Origin: Diaporthe sp. PMI_573
Taxonomy: Eukaryota > Ascomycota > Sordariomycetes > Diaporthales > Diaporthaceae
Assembly: GCA_021399435.1 (NCBI GenBank)
Contig: JAJTUP010000046.1
Span: 248,001-312,000 of the forward strand
Direction: 5' to 3'
DNA: 64,000 nucleotides
Positions 36,771-49,348 of the stretch are shown in pieces. The position numbers were made by a program, and so were the translations under genes. Within the stretch, counting starts at the first letter, position 1; the number at the start of each line of letters is the position of its first letter. The notes below the pieces were generated by a model that was not told where the DNA came from, ran no database searches, and saw only the letters and a program-made list of their open reading frames with translations.

Positions 36771-38586
36771 CTATGCCTGCGTTTCAAGCAACTTGTACGC
36801 CGCCGATGATATGTGCGCGCACGTTTCCCGACCATTAAGGTCCTTTTTTCCGTCACGTTTGCGAAATTTCTCTCGCTCCTTGATGACAAAATCTTGATTC
36901 TGGTGTATAAAAAATCCGAGGCATATCTCGTGGAAGGGCTTTTTAACGTTAACAGGCTGGAGGCTATAGCGGAGGAGCACCTGATTGGTCGTTAGCCGTT
37001 ACGTAGTCCCGCTTATCGGTGGTTTTTCCGAGGATTTCTTGAATCTCACCTCAGGAATGGCCTTGTTCAGCTCCATGAACGCAACGCTCTTTCCCAGACA
37101 GCTAAACCTTCCATAGCTAAAACAGAGGTTCACGGTCGCCACCATGTTGCCGATTCTCTCCATTTCTTCCTCGCTATCAGCTTGTGGGAGCCATCTGTCT
37201 GGTCGAAAGACGTCGACATCTGGACCAAAGATGTCTGTTCTCCGGGTGAAGCGATATGGATTCCATCCAATCTGTGTTCCATCAGGCAAGAACCTCTTTT
37301 GGCCGTCGATGTCGATCTCAATGCCGCCGTGGGGAACCTGTTTGGCCATGAGGACCAGGACCGGTGGGTACATGCGCAATGTCTCTCTGATGCAGGCCTG
37401 CAGGTACGGAAGGGTGAGGGCCTCGCTATTCTTGACAATGGGCCTGCTGACCCTGCCTGCGGCAATCGCGCCATCGAACTCTGCCAGGAGGCGTTCTAAA
37501 ACCCCCGGCGAGGTGCTTATGTAGTGCAGTGCCATTCGCAGGGTCGTGGCGGTACTATCAGTGCCGGCGACGATCTGTTGGAGAGATTCGGCTTCGAGCT
37601 CCTTTTGCCCGCGGCCGTGTCTAACAAAGGACTGGAGCATGTCCTTCTTCTCGACGGGGTTGTCCCCGAAGCGCTCCTGAACAACTTCCTTGGAGAATTC
37701 TGTCATCTTTCCTATGGTGCTGTTGTCGATCGCTGTGGAAACGTGCCGCTTGATGAAGGGGACCCTTATAACGGCCTTGATGAAGCGGCACACTTCAGGG
37801 AAGACGCTGAGGAACATGAGGTAGCGCATCAACGTAATCATGGTGTCACGGTACCCGAGCACGTCCTCGCCGTCCTTGAGGAAGCCGAATTCTCGGCTAA
37901 AGGTGACCCTGGAAACCACGTCGAGCGTCAAGAATTGGCTGATGGTGGCAATATCTGCCTTCTTGACGGACCCCCCAATCGGACTGGTAGTAAACTTTCG
38001 CGATATGAGGTTGAGCAAAGCAAGGATCATTTCGTCCACATGGTCCTCCAGGAATGGGTTCTCCTTGAAAGAGAAGCCTGGCGCCAGGAGGGCACGGACT
38101 TTGGCGTGGAGTTGCTCGTCCCCTTGAGTGGCTTCACTGTCGTAATCTGGGTGGAGCTGGAAGCTTTCATAATATTCTCCCTTTGTAAATTTGGAGCTTA
38201 CGGCGTGAATCCGTCGAATCAAGTCTAGATCCTCGGTGATAAGTGTGTTCGGTGCGATACGGGCGGTTGGGCCTTTGGGGTGATGCAGAGTTATTAACAG
38301 CTAGCGTAAAGAGGAGAAAGGAGAAGTTTGTGAGAAGTACCGCATCGGTGGGGGAACACAAAAAGACGGTGGTAGGAACGTGACGAGACTAACCATATCT
38401 GCGGTTTACATGAGCAAAATGTAAGTGCATCCGCCCAGAGAGCTGCGTCGTGACAAACCATGCGCGCGACCATGCCGCGGTCCAGGGACCTTTAAAAACC
38501 TTGAGACCAAGATAAGATGTCACTGTGGCTCGGATCCCAATAATTGCTGTAATCAAACACAACACAACGATGCTCGGTGGAATCAT
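36771..38586 (-). CDS. Cytochrome P450 monooxygenase, three exons
   Basis: Exons (minus order) 38,586-38,394, 38,272-37,050 and 36,980-36,771 give 541 residues. Introns: 121 nt, and 69 nt with a GCTAAC branch site; both restore frame. The N-terminus has a membrane anchor (about residues 5-25), so it should sit on the ER. Motifs: I-helix AGTDST, ExxR as RETLRMYPP, FRPDRW, and the haem loop FSYGRFSCLG with the Cys ligand. The second intron brings back the C-terminal strand segment; without it the protein would end early. The pattern around the haem loop (SCLGKSVAFMELNK) resembles pisatin-demethylase-like fungal P450s, a broad group, so the substrate is unknown. It probably hydroxylates or otherwise oxidises the polyketide product. 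First gene of the intact cluster, next to the START-like gene on the same strand. Confidence 0.9.
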
Positions 38587-39586
38587 GGTGATTTTACTCA
38601 ACGGTGCCGCTTGAAGTAGAAGATTGAAGAGTTATCTTTCGCTACCTACTGTAGGATGCTAAAGAAAGGAGTCGTCAGTTATAAGTGGGCTCAGATGCTT
38701 CACAGGCTGGGACCGGATGATGCCGGCCTTTGAAAGTCCGAGAACCATCCTGAGGGTTTGACAGCGAGCAGCCGGTGATCTTGGCCGGGTCGGTTACAGT
38801 AGTGGTCTCGCCCCGCACCATATGCAGGCCAACTGCCGACAACGCTTCAAGGGTCCGAGACCTAAAACCCCGGACGGACATTTCATGCCGCAACTAAGCT
38901 ACGAGGGCTGTATTGGCTATCGAATACCTTCGAATGCTCTTTTGTGAGACGGACAATTTTTCGAAAGGATTATGAAGTCCTAGAGCATTTAGGCTGCAGA
39001 GGAAGGAGGCAATTTAGACAGAAACCTAATTGAGCCACTCTTCTTGCTCAAAACAAAAGGAAATAGAGAGAGAGAGAGAGAGAATGAGTAGTGAGAGCTG
39101 CTGGCCTTGTGGCTGCCGGAAGTACATGCGCCTCGTTTGCTGCAGCACTCTTTGCCAGATCTAGGCTCGTGAAACTGTACTGTGCACCCTTCAAATGGCC
39201 TGCCTTTCTGCAACAAATTCTCTTTAGCTACTACTGAAGGCGGAAATGAATAGAAGTCTGTGATTTAAGGCGCGCTTATACCGCGTAGAAGTAGCACCGA
39301 TTTTACATCGTATTGATGTAGCCATCCCTCTCAGTTTAATTAAAGATATATTCATCAGATAGTATGGTGTGAGATACTACACGTGAGGGCTGGCGGGGCC
39401 GATTTTGGCTCTGAATATTACTTGAAATACCGGTCTTTATGTACTAGGTAGGCCCGTGCCGAAACCTCAATGTTCCAAGGCTATTCTGGCCAATGTGTAC
39501 CGCACACGTTTATGTCATGTCAGAAACACACGGTGATCGTGTTCATCTGAAAAGCCTAGAGTTGATTTAGCTATGCGAGATTCAAT
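38587..39586. other. Intergenic region upstream of P450
   Basis: One kb between the P450 start and the end of the START-like gene. It holds the P450 promoter and an (AG)n microsatellite at 39,065-39,083. No gene was seen; the short frames are not conserved-looking. Confidence 0.5.
39065..39083. repeat. AG dinucleotide microsatellite
   Basis: Uninterrupted AG repeat of 19 bases in the P450 upstream region. Confidence 0.85.
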
Positions 39587-40060
39587 CTAGACCTTTAGAA
39601 CCTTCTGGCGGGCCACAGTCCAGTAGTCGTCACAGCTACCCTTCACATTCCCTAGCATGGGCTTGGGGCATCTGATGTTAACCGTCTCCACCAGCTCAAG
39701 CCCATCTTCGTTCTCCTCGATCTCCCAGGTCTTATCCATGACGGTGGACATGACAGCCTTGATCCGAAAGAAAACGCCGTTTTCAATATCGGTAATAATA
39801 AAGCCGGCTTTGACCTTGGAGGCGCCGACCAGCTTTGCCTGCACACCCGGGACAGAGTTCAAGAGCTCGTAGGTCTCAGTGGGGCCTGAGATGCCCTCAG
39901 GAAGCTCAACCGGCTTGTCCGGAATGACCTTTTTGTACTCGATCAGATCCGGGTCGGCAGCGTTGATGAGAAAGTCGTGGTTGCGCAACAGAGCCAAGAT
40001 GCTCTCACGGGAGACACCATCTGGGATCTTCGCCGAGTTGCGAACGGTCGAGGTTGTCAT
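39587..40060 (-). CDS. START-like (SRPBCC, DUF7053-like) small protein
   Basis: A single-exon frame of 157 residues with a clear ATG at 40,060-40,058 and stop at 39,589-39,587. There is no signal peptide or membrane segment, so it is probably cytosolic. The layout, with a short helical N-terminus, TYELL near residue 63, alternating strands (KVKAGFIITDIENGVFFRIKAVM), TWEIEE and a C-terminal helix after CPKPMLGNVKG, fits the fungal START-like fold grouped under DUF7053; I judge this by eye. Such proteins bind hydrophobic ligands in a cavity. In a polyketide cluster it could bind, cyclise or carry an intermediate, but no catalytic residue is evident. It is divergent from PKS 1 with about 1.07 kb between starts, so the two may be co-regulated. 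Confidence 0.7.
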   Translation of the reverse strand: MTTSTVRNSAKIPDGVSRESILALLRNHDFLINAADPDLIEYKKVIPDKPVELPEGISGPTETYELLNSVPGVQAKLVGASKVKAGFIITDIENGVFFRIKAVMSTVMDKTWEIEENEDGLELVETVNIRCPKPMLGNVKGSCDDYWTVARQKVLKV

Positions 40061-41133
40061 GAGGACTTTGAGAATACGATTAGTAGCGTGACCAGGAAGA
40101 GTAGCAAGATCTATGGCTCACAAGACATGTTGCAGAAACGGCGGTGTAGAATCGATATGTTGCTTATAGGCGTTGGACTGAAGCGTTGCTGGTTGTGGTA
40201 GGCATCATGGAGGACTCAAGGACAATGACCCACCTATATATACATATATATTTATCGCCTAACTTGAAATAGATGTTGGTCTTTCATTCTGGAAATGTAG
40301 TTGCCTGGTTCGCAGCCCGTGTAACCACGAATCTTCATTCACAGCTTGGTGCTATTCCCGACTGTGAGCGTTCCTCTCGACATGGAGTTTGAATAAATCA
40401 GGTGAGGCAATGCGAATAAGTCCGGAGACAGAAATTTGAAGTAGGGATCCGATTCATGCCCGCCAACTAGCCTGTCCGTGAAACCCCGACAGGCTAAAAA
40501 CCCAAGCCTTTCTTTCGGCAAATGGCAACAAGCTTCCCCTACTCTGCAGGGATTGTGTACAACGGGTAGGCGGTCAATTGATTGCCGCCCGGCTGGCTCA
40601 TTTCATGCCGGTTCGCCAAGCATTCAGTGGGCTACAAGGTGTCATTTCTTGCATTTGTGTGTGAGGAAGAAGAAAGTCCGTTCATGGCAGATCACGCTGG
40701 AAGCGTCTTCGTTGAAGCTATCGCGTCTGTGATTTTCGGCACGACCTGCGAACCTCCGGACTTGGCTCATTTGATCCAGTGTTTCAACGCTGATTGATGG
40801 CTTGACACTCCCAACACGATTTACAGCGTAGATGAGATCTTACGACCGGCCTTTGCCTCGAACCTGTTATTGCCTCAGCCCTAGTGCAGTATCCCGTGAC
40901 AGGAGAAACTCGGCCGACATCACGATTGATTGCAAGAAATTCACCTAGTATGGCGACTATGCTGATGCTCTCACGAATACATAAAGTCATCTCTGTCCCG
41001 CGCTTGGACTCGATGCCATCCACAACCAATTATTTACTGCGTTTTTGCCAACCTGCTACTCGGCTCACACCATCATAGTCCAACTATTGATCGCAATTGC
41101 TAGACACTCGTCCGCGAGACTCATTCCACAACC
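40061..41133. promoter_or_regulatory. Divergent promoter region between START-like gene and PKS 1
   Basis: 1,073 bp between the two start codons. A TATA-rich patch lies near 40,236-40,253 on the START-like side. No uORF or operator can be named with confidence. Probably the shared control region of the two genes, by position only. Confidence 0.4.
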
Positions 41134-44100
41134 ATGACGGACGCAAAGGAGCAACAACACGAGCCACTCGCAATCGTGGGCTTCGCCTGTCGTCTACCTG
41201 GACAAAACGACACCCCCCACAAGTTCTGGGAATTCCTCAAGAGAGGAGAAATTGCTTCTCGAGCTATTCCGAAATCGAGGTTCAACCATGCAGCCCACTT
41301 CGATGGATCAAGAAAGCCTAAGACGATGATTCAGAATGGCGGTATGTTTCTTGATTTTGTTGATCCAGCTGACCTGGATGCCGGCTTCTTCCAGATCCCT
41401 GCATCCGATGCCAGCTCTATGGATCCAAATCAGCGACAGCTGCTTGAGATTGTATTTGAGGCACTTGAGAACGCAGGGTTATCTTTGGAAGATGTGAATA
41501 ATAAGCCTATCGGCACCTTCGTCGCGTCCTTTTGCACCGATTATTTGGATATGATATTCAAAGATCCTGAGGACAAAGCCCCTAATACAGCTATCGGTAA
41601 TGGACGAGCCATTCAGGCAAATCGTATCAGTTACTTTCTCAATACCAAAGGGCCGAGCATCACGATCGATACGGCGTGTTCGGGTAGTTTACAGGCTTTG
41701 GATATGGCCGTTCGCTACATTCAAAACGGAGATATCGACGGCGCTATCGTCGCCGCTTGTAATCTCTACCAGAATCCCGACTATGTCATAGACATGGGAA
41801 ACATGAGTACGGCGTATTCGGTATGTGTTTCTTCAGCACCTTTTTACTCGCATCCATACACAGGACATGCCCAACGGTCGGTGGTGCTAACAATGGGCGT
41901 TGGGAATGGCGAAAAGGCCGATGCTCTTTGCCATGCCTTTGATACCGCCGCCGACGGTTACGTCAAGGCGGAGGCAGTCAATGCAGTAATCATAAAGAGA
42001 CTGAGCCATGCCGTTCGAGACAGAGATCCTATCCGTGGTCTCGTGCTGGGTTCTGCATCAACCAGCAACGGTCGGACGGCCGGTATTGCTAGCCCTAGCT
42101 CCGAGGCCCAAGCCATGGCCATACGCAATGCTTATGCGAACGCTGGGATCACTGATCTGAGGCAAACGACATATCTTGAGGTATAGAATCTTCGCACTCC
42201 CCCTCCTTTAAGATTCCCATCCAGATTTAGATCTGTGAGAAAGATTTACCGCGAGCAAGTCTAATCTATCGATCAGTGTCATGGCACCGGAACACAAGCT
42301 GGTGATCCAACAGAGGTCAACGGCGTGGGATCGGTCTTTTCCGCCACACGTTCAGCCGACACACCACTCCTCATTGGATCTGTAAGTCTTTCTGTTGCAT
42401 GAACACTTGGTTCGGGTGGTGGTATCCCATATAAGAAGACCGCAAAGCTAATGTGCCGATCATAGGTCAAGAGCAATGTTGGTCATTCGGAGCCGGCAGC
42501 CGGCAGCACGGCATTGATCAAGGTACTCCTGGCTTTGGAGAACGGCGTGATCCCAGGCACCCCGACGTTCATCAACCCGAATCCAAAGAGTGGGTACTTC
42601 TCATAATTGCAAGAGTCTGCTCGGCTCTCAAATCATTTTAATTTGTAAGTGATGGGGGGCTTTTAATGCTGACATTGTATCAGTCGACTTCCTTGGAAAC
42701 AAGGTGAGGGCTTCCAGGACAGCAATCCAGTGGCTGGCCGATGCGCCGAAGAGGGCTAGTATCAACTCGTTTGGATACGGAGGTACGTCTTTATGTATAC
42801 TCTACGCCGAATGGAATCGTTGCTCACGGTATTTTCGTAGGCTCGAACGCCCATGCCGTTGTCGAGCTACCCAAGCCCGAGCATCGCGCGAATCACGTCT
42901 TCTCTTGGGTCTCGGATGAAGACCACGTCGCAGCCGTCGAGGAAGGGGCTGAGAGGCCCTGCCTTCTAGTTCTGTCCGCGAACGACGTGACCTCTCTCCG
43001 CGGCAACATCGAATCCTTGGGTCGTCACGTCATTGACCCTCGCGTCCAAGCCAGCCTCCCTGACCTCGCCTACACGTTGTCCGAGCGCAGGACTAAGCAT
43101 TGGCATCGGGCTTTCCTTACGACGTGGAGTACTGAGGCCTCTATCAAATTGGAAGGCTGGGCCACAGGCAAGAATAGTTCAAACTTGCCTACATTTGGAT
43201 TTGTCTTTACTGGTCAGGGCGCCCAGTGGCCTCAGATGGGGAAGGATCTGGTCCAATATTTCCCGTGGACCAAGAATATCCTGAAGGGGTAAGCCACACC
43301 ACGTCGTGCCGATGTATTTGAGTGTCATGTGTTCTTTTATGGTTCTGACATGTCTGTGCTTATCAGGCTCGACGATGTGCTCCAGTCCCTCCCGCATCCT
43401 CCGAGGTGGTCATTGATCAGTGAACTGACAGAGACGCGAACACCCGAGCATCTCCGTCAGCCCGAGTTCTCCCAGCCTTTAGTCACAGCGCTCCAGTTAT
43501 GTATAATTTCTGTGCTGGAATCCTGGGGTATCAAGCCGACCAGCACCGTCGGTCATTCCTCGGGTGAGATCGCGGCGGCCTACGCCGTGGGTTTGCTCGA
43601 CCGTGCAGGCGCCATTACGGCCGCTTACTATCGCGGCAGGGCTGCCGTAAATATGAAGACTGACGAAGGGCCGAGCGTCGGGATGCTGGCAGTAGGCCTC
43701 GGAGCCGACGACACCTCCAAGTATCTTGAAAATTATTCTGGAGAGGCCTGGATCGCGTGCTTCAACAGCCCACACAGCGTGACAGTGTCCGGGAAGGTTG
43801 CCGCTCTCGAGGCTTTGCGCGACGAAGTCCAAGCCGGCGGCGGCTTTGCTAGGCTCCTACAAGTCGACCTTGCCTACCATTCAGGGCTCATGGGCGATAT
43901 TGCAGACGAGTACGAAAAGCTTCTCGGATCGACAGACATGTTCTGCCCCCTTGCAAAGGGTTGCAGCGACAGAGCAGCCGCCGTCATGTACTCATCCGTC
44001 ACCGAGAGCCAGGGTCCAGAGGTTGCTGACGGTGCCTACTGGAAGGCAAACATGGTCTCTCCCGTTCGATTCGATGGAGCGGTAAGAGCGATGCTCGAGG

Positions 44101-47100
44101 CCGACGGCCGCCCCAGCCATCTCATCGAAATCGGACCGTCTGGCGCGTTGAGCGGGCCAGTATCGCAGATTCTCAAGTCCATCCCATCTAAAGGCCAAGC
44201 CAGTGGTGGCGGTGGTGGCGAGGTTTCGTACTTCTCGGCCTGGGCGCGTGGTCGGGATGCCGGCAAACACCTGTTCGACTTAGCTGGCCATCTCTGGGTT
44301 TCTGGTGCCCCCATCGACCTGGCGGCTGTGAATGGCTACACGGGCAAGGAACGCACCATTGTTGACCTGCCCAACTACCACTGGAACCACAGCACGAAGT
44401 ACTGGCACGAGAACCCATCCAGTAAAGACTGGAGATTCCGCAAGTACCCCGTTCACGATCTTCTCGGAAGCAAGGTCCTTGGTGCTCCCTGGCACGCACC
44501 TGTCTGGCGCCATCGGCTGAATGTTTCTGATCTGCCGTACTTGCAGGATCATCGCATTGGTAAGCGGAATAGGAACCATACTTGGAATAAACCGTCCCAT
44601 TTGACTACCGAGACTTGTTTCACGCAGACCTGACTGACTGGGCAATTGTAACAGGCGGGTCCGTAATCTTGCCCGGTGCGGGTTATATCACCATGGCCGT
44701 CGAGGCAATGTATCAGAAACACTGTGCTCTCCTCTACGAGCAGGGAAAGTCTGATGTTGTCGCCAAGAATGATCTTTGCTATCGCTTTAGGGATGTCCGT
44801 TTCCGCCATGCGCTCGTCCTCGAGGAAGGCAAGGCTGCCATGATCTCGCTGGCTTTGACGCCGGTTGCCGGCAACCCGGATTGGCACAGCTTCCGCATCT
44901 GGACCACGGACGAAGACCAGATTTATGAGCACGCCTTTGGGTTGGTCCGCGTCCAAGACCCGATCGATGAGGAGGTTCCAGAGGATGTCTCAAAACCGTT
45001 CAAGGCACCACAGTCTGCCAAGCTCTGGTACGATTGCCACCGAGACGCTGGTGTTGACTTTGGCCCGCACTTTCAGAGGATTCTGGAGATCGAGGCGGTT
45101 CCAGGTCACCGGGATTGTCGAACGATTCTCTCGATGGAGCCGCCGCCAGCAAAGCACAGCCCACAGTCGCGCTACCCCGTCCATCCTGCCGCGTTAGATG
45201 GCTGCCTCCAAGCTTCCCTACCTTCCAACGTGGAGTGTGACCGTCCGAACAAGGAGGAAATATACATTCCGTGCCTCGTTGATGAGCTGGTTATCAACAA
45301 AGCTAGGCCCGCCTTGAAGAAGGCTGTTGCAAAGGGGACGACGGTGTACTCAGGCCGTGGGCGGTTAGAGGCAGAATCTAGTTGGCTCGCGAGCTCCGAA
45401 GTATACGACACCGAGACGAGGCAGTTATTGGTCAAGTTCAACAATGTACGGTATGTGCGGCTCGATGCGCCGCTGCCGCCCGATCCTCACACTTTTGACT
45501 GGACCGTTTGGAAGCCCGATATCGAGCTGCTTGAAGAGCATCAAGTTACGAACCTCACCGTCGCGGCGGACGAGGACTCTTGCGACAGGCTGCATACAAT
45601 AATTGATCTCGCCGCGCACAAAAAGCCGACACTTAATATCTTGGAGGTTCACGTCGTTGACGATGACGATGTCAACGCTCAGGACTCGGATAGTGAGTCT
45701 ATTTGGTTCAACCTCGACGGCGGGAAGGAACGTTCCGCCCGGGCTGCCTTTTCTCGCTTCGATTTCTGCTCGACAAATCCCACAGTTGTCGTGGAGCTTG
45801 AGAATCAATACAGCGAAAACGTCAACACCGGGTTCCACACGGTGGACATAAATAGCCTGGCTTCGTCTCTGCCCGAGGAAACATTCTATGACCTGCTGAT
45901 TATCAAGGCCCCAAGAGTTGCGACTGCAGAGGAAACACTGGCGAGCATCAAGCACCAGCTGGATAGTGGGCTTTCTGTGGTAATCGTCACGACGCACAAA
46001 GAAGAGGAGTCCGATGGCGGCACGGATACCAAGTCTACCTCCGAGAGCAATACAGAGCAGGAAGTCCACTCGCCGTACTGTGCCGACACCAGTTCTGTCA
46101 GCTCGGCAGCTTGGGACAGCGATGCCGCCGAGGGTGCGTCCAAACAGCGAGCTGAGTCGGCTCTGGCCTCAGCGGCGGCCGAGAATCTGATAGTGGTTGA
46201 CGGCAACAGAAACGGCAAGAACGAAGGTAGTGAGCAGACTGTTTACTTTTCCAAGCTATCCGGATCTGTCGAGGGTGGCGGACCGGCTCGCTCGCAACAA
46301 TACCGGAAAGTGGTCGTTGTCGATCTGACTGCCGAATCAAAAAAGCTCGAAGCCCTCAAAAAGTTGCTGCAGGATCATCTAGAGCCACAGGGATGGTCTG
46401 TGGCACATCACCCTTATCCCCTCCCGGAGAAGCCCTCGGATGACACAGTGCTGGTGGTTCTTGATGAGTTGTCAGACCCTGTGATGCGACAGGCCAGTGC
46501 ACAGCAGTGGGAAGCCATCCGGGCGTTGATCAACTCGAACAGGCCTCTGCTCTGGGTCACGAAGGGCGCCCAGCAACAGGACGTCAGCAATCCAGACGGC
46601 GCCATGATCAATGGCCTGTTCCGGGTGGCTAGAATGGAAGACCCTTCCCTCAAGCTGGCAACCTTGGACGTGGAGAAGATTGCCGACAGCCCGACGACGA
46701 GCAGGGCCATCGCCAAGGTCGTCCAATGTCTGGGGCGCGAAGGTCTTTGCGAGACAGAGTACAGGGAAAGGAATGGCATCCTCGAGATCTCGCGCGTCAT
46801 GCCCGATACTGCTCTCAATGCCTACCGCGCCAAGGAAAAGGCCGGCGTCGACTCGGTGGTCAAGGGCCTCCACGCCACGGACGTCCAGGTCAGCCTGTGG
46901 CCCGACAAGCTCGGCACGCTGCATAGCCTGAAGTGGCGGGAGACGGAGGCCGCGCCGTGCCAGGTGACGCCGGGTTACGTCGAGGTCGAGGTCATGGCCG
47001 TGGGCATCAACTTCAAGGACGTCGCCATCACTATGGGTATCGTGGCGGACAATGACAAACACATCGGTTTCGAGAGTGCCGGTGTCGTCAGGCGCGTTGG

Positions 47101-49348
47101 ACCCGGGGTTACTTCCCTTAAGCCAGGCCAGCGCGTGTTTGCATCCATGACGGGCTCCTATTCGAATCGAGTCCGCGTCCTCGCCAGCCGATGTGGAGTG
47201 ATACCAAATTGGATGACCTTTGACCAGGCCGCGACTGTCCCCGCGGCCTACGGCTGTGCCTTCTACGCCATGTTCAATCTTGGGGACCTTCAAGAGGGCC
47301 AGTCTGTGCTGATCCACTCTGCAACCGGCGGCGTCGGCATTGCGGCTGTTGAGCTGGCAAAGCACAAGAAAGCACGAGTGAGTTACCCTCCCATAGTTCT
47401 AATCTTCGCCTTTGATGATGAAGTTATCCAATTAAAAACACTGATACTAATGAGTAAATAGATCTTCGCCACAGCTGGTACAGATGAGAAGCGTGCTTAC
47501 CTTGAGCGAACATATGATATTCCCAAGAGCCACATTTTCTCCTCCCGAAACGCGGATTTTGCCAACGGAATTCGCCAATTGACGCAGGGCCGAGGCGTCG
47601 ACGTCGTGCTGAACTCCCTTACCGGAGAGCTTTTGGATGCTTCCTGGAGGCTTCTTGCCGAGGGTGGTACCATGGTTGAGATTGGGAAGCGCGACATCCT
47701 TGACCGCAATGGATTGTCTATGGAGCCCTTTGACCGCAATTGCTCATTCAGAGCCCTCGATATGTCGTCCACCGAAATAATGACGGAGCAGCGCGTTTCA
47801 AGGTAAAAGCTTTCCCCTTTCCTTCTTATTCTTTCCGTGCCATTTTCTACCCCACGGACGCAACAAAGACCTTTGCCTCTAATATTGCATGCACTTTCTA
47901 GTCTTTATAAGCAGATCCTAGACCTCCTGAACGGCGGTCATATCCAACCCATCCGTCCCATGACGACTTTTACATTTGATAAGATCCCCGAGGCCTTGGC
48001 GCTTATCCAAAGTGGCCGTCATATGGGCAAGATTGTGATTTCTCTAGCTGGCCAGAACGATATCGAGCTGCCGATTGTCCCAGCTGTCCGTGAGCCACCG
48101 CTGAAGCGCGACGCCTCGTACATTATCATTGGCAGCTTAAAGGGTGCTTGTGGAACCTTGGCCATTCAAATGGCCAAGTGCGGAGCTGGACACATCATAA
48201 TATGCAGTAGGAGTGGGATCGCAGATGAGGCGTCGCAGTGGGTCGTGGAGGCCTGCGCCTCCTATGGTTGTGAGGTTCATGAGTCCCGAGGCGATGTCGG
48301 AGACTATGACTTTGTTCGAAATATGTTCGAATTGGCAAAGCCCAAAATCACGGGCGTCGTACAGGGCGCCATGGTGCTTAGGGTGAGTTATTTCCCTGCC
48401 CCTGATTTCACTACACCAGAGTCCATCAAATTACTGATATGGCGTGCCCTCGATGTTTAGGACAAGCCATTAGAAACGATGACTGTTGATGACTATCACA
48501 CTACACTTCACCCCAAGGTTGAGGGCACGTGGAACCTGCACCGAGCAGCTCAGGCGTCATCTCGCCCTTTAGACTTTTTCACCATGCTATCCAGCACAGC
48601 TGGTATCATCGGGAACAAGGGGCAGGCCAACTATGCCGCGGCCAATGCTTTTCTGGACGCTTTCGCCAGGTACCGTCAGCAGATGGGCCTGCCCGCCAAC
48701 AGCGTTGATCTCGGCGTGATCTCTGATGTGGGCTACGTCTCCATGAATTCGCAGCTGAGCGCCCGCTTCGACAAGCGGGAGTGGACCACCATCGGTGAGC
48801 GCACTCTGCGCAAGATCCTGAAATACTCCATCCTGCAACAGGGCGCCAGCCCCATTCACCCCGGCAGCAGCGCTCAGATGATCACGGGCATTGCCTACCC
48901 GCTCCAGCCGGGCGGTGAGCTGGCCCAGGACCCACGTTTCGCCTACCTGTTCAACAGCCGCGCTGCTGGCGTTGGCGCCTCCGGGGTACTCGGCGACGGT
49001 GGCACTGATGGGGAAAATGACGAGTCTGCCCAGACCGTCAGGCGGTTCCGCCAGACGCTCAAGTCGGGCGCCGACGCCGCCTCGCTGCGGCGCGCCTGCC
49101 TGGAGGCCATCTCGGCCCAGGTCGTGAAGCTTATGCGCCTCGACGGCGAGCCCGACTCGGACCGGCCCGTGTCGAGCTTTGGGCTCGACTCCCTGGCCGC
49201 CGTCGAGCTGCGCAATTGGATCCGCTGGTCCTTTGCCGTCGAGCTCACCACGCTCGACATCACCAACGCGCGATCCCTGCTCGCCCTGTCTGAAAAGACG
49301 GTATCGAAGCTCCACGACCCGGGAGCGGCCTCCAAGGTGGCAGCTTGA
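41134..49348 (+). CDS. HR-PKS 1: KS-AT-DH-(inactive MT)-ER-KR-ACP
   Basis: Eleven exons inferred: 41,134-41,820; 41,917-42,180; 42,277-42,381; 42,466-42,589; 42,684-42,782; 42,841-43,288; 43,367-44,559; 44,655-47,377; 47,462-47,802; 47,902-48,382; 48,461-49,348. They join in frame to about 2,450 residues. KS: Cys182 in DTACSGS, His319 in CHGTGT, His359 in SNVGHS. AT: from about 545, Ser640 in GHSSGE. DH: from about 937, His971 (HxxxGxxxxP) and Asp1155. From about 1,250 to 1,480 lies a methyltransferase-sized remnant without a GxGxG SAM motif. ER from about 1,725 (ATGGVG near 1,863). KR from about 2,065 with altered GSLKGACG and catalytic SS...NYAAAN near 2,212. ACP Ser2399 in GLDSL. It should build a fully reducible, unbranched polyketide by iterative malonyl condensation in the cytosol. 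No release domain follows the ACP. The intron at 41,821-41,916 is 96 nt without a stop, so gene callers may miss it. Confidence 0.92.

Noticed and set aside
37524..38228. Long open + frame (234 codons) opposite the P450
   Set aside because: Antisense shadow of P450 exon 2, which has full P450 motifs in the other strand; no domain of its own.
46472..47365. Long open minus frame (297 codons) within PKS 1
   Set aside because: Antisense to the ER region of PKS 1; high GC third positions keep it open. No recognisable protein.
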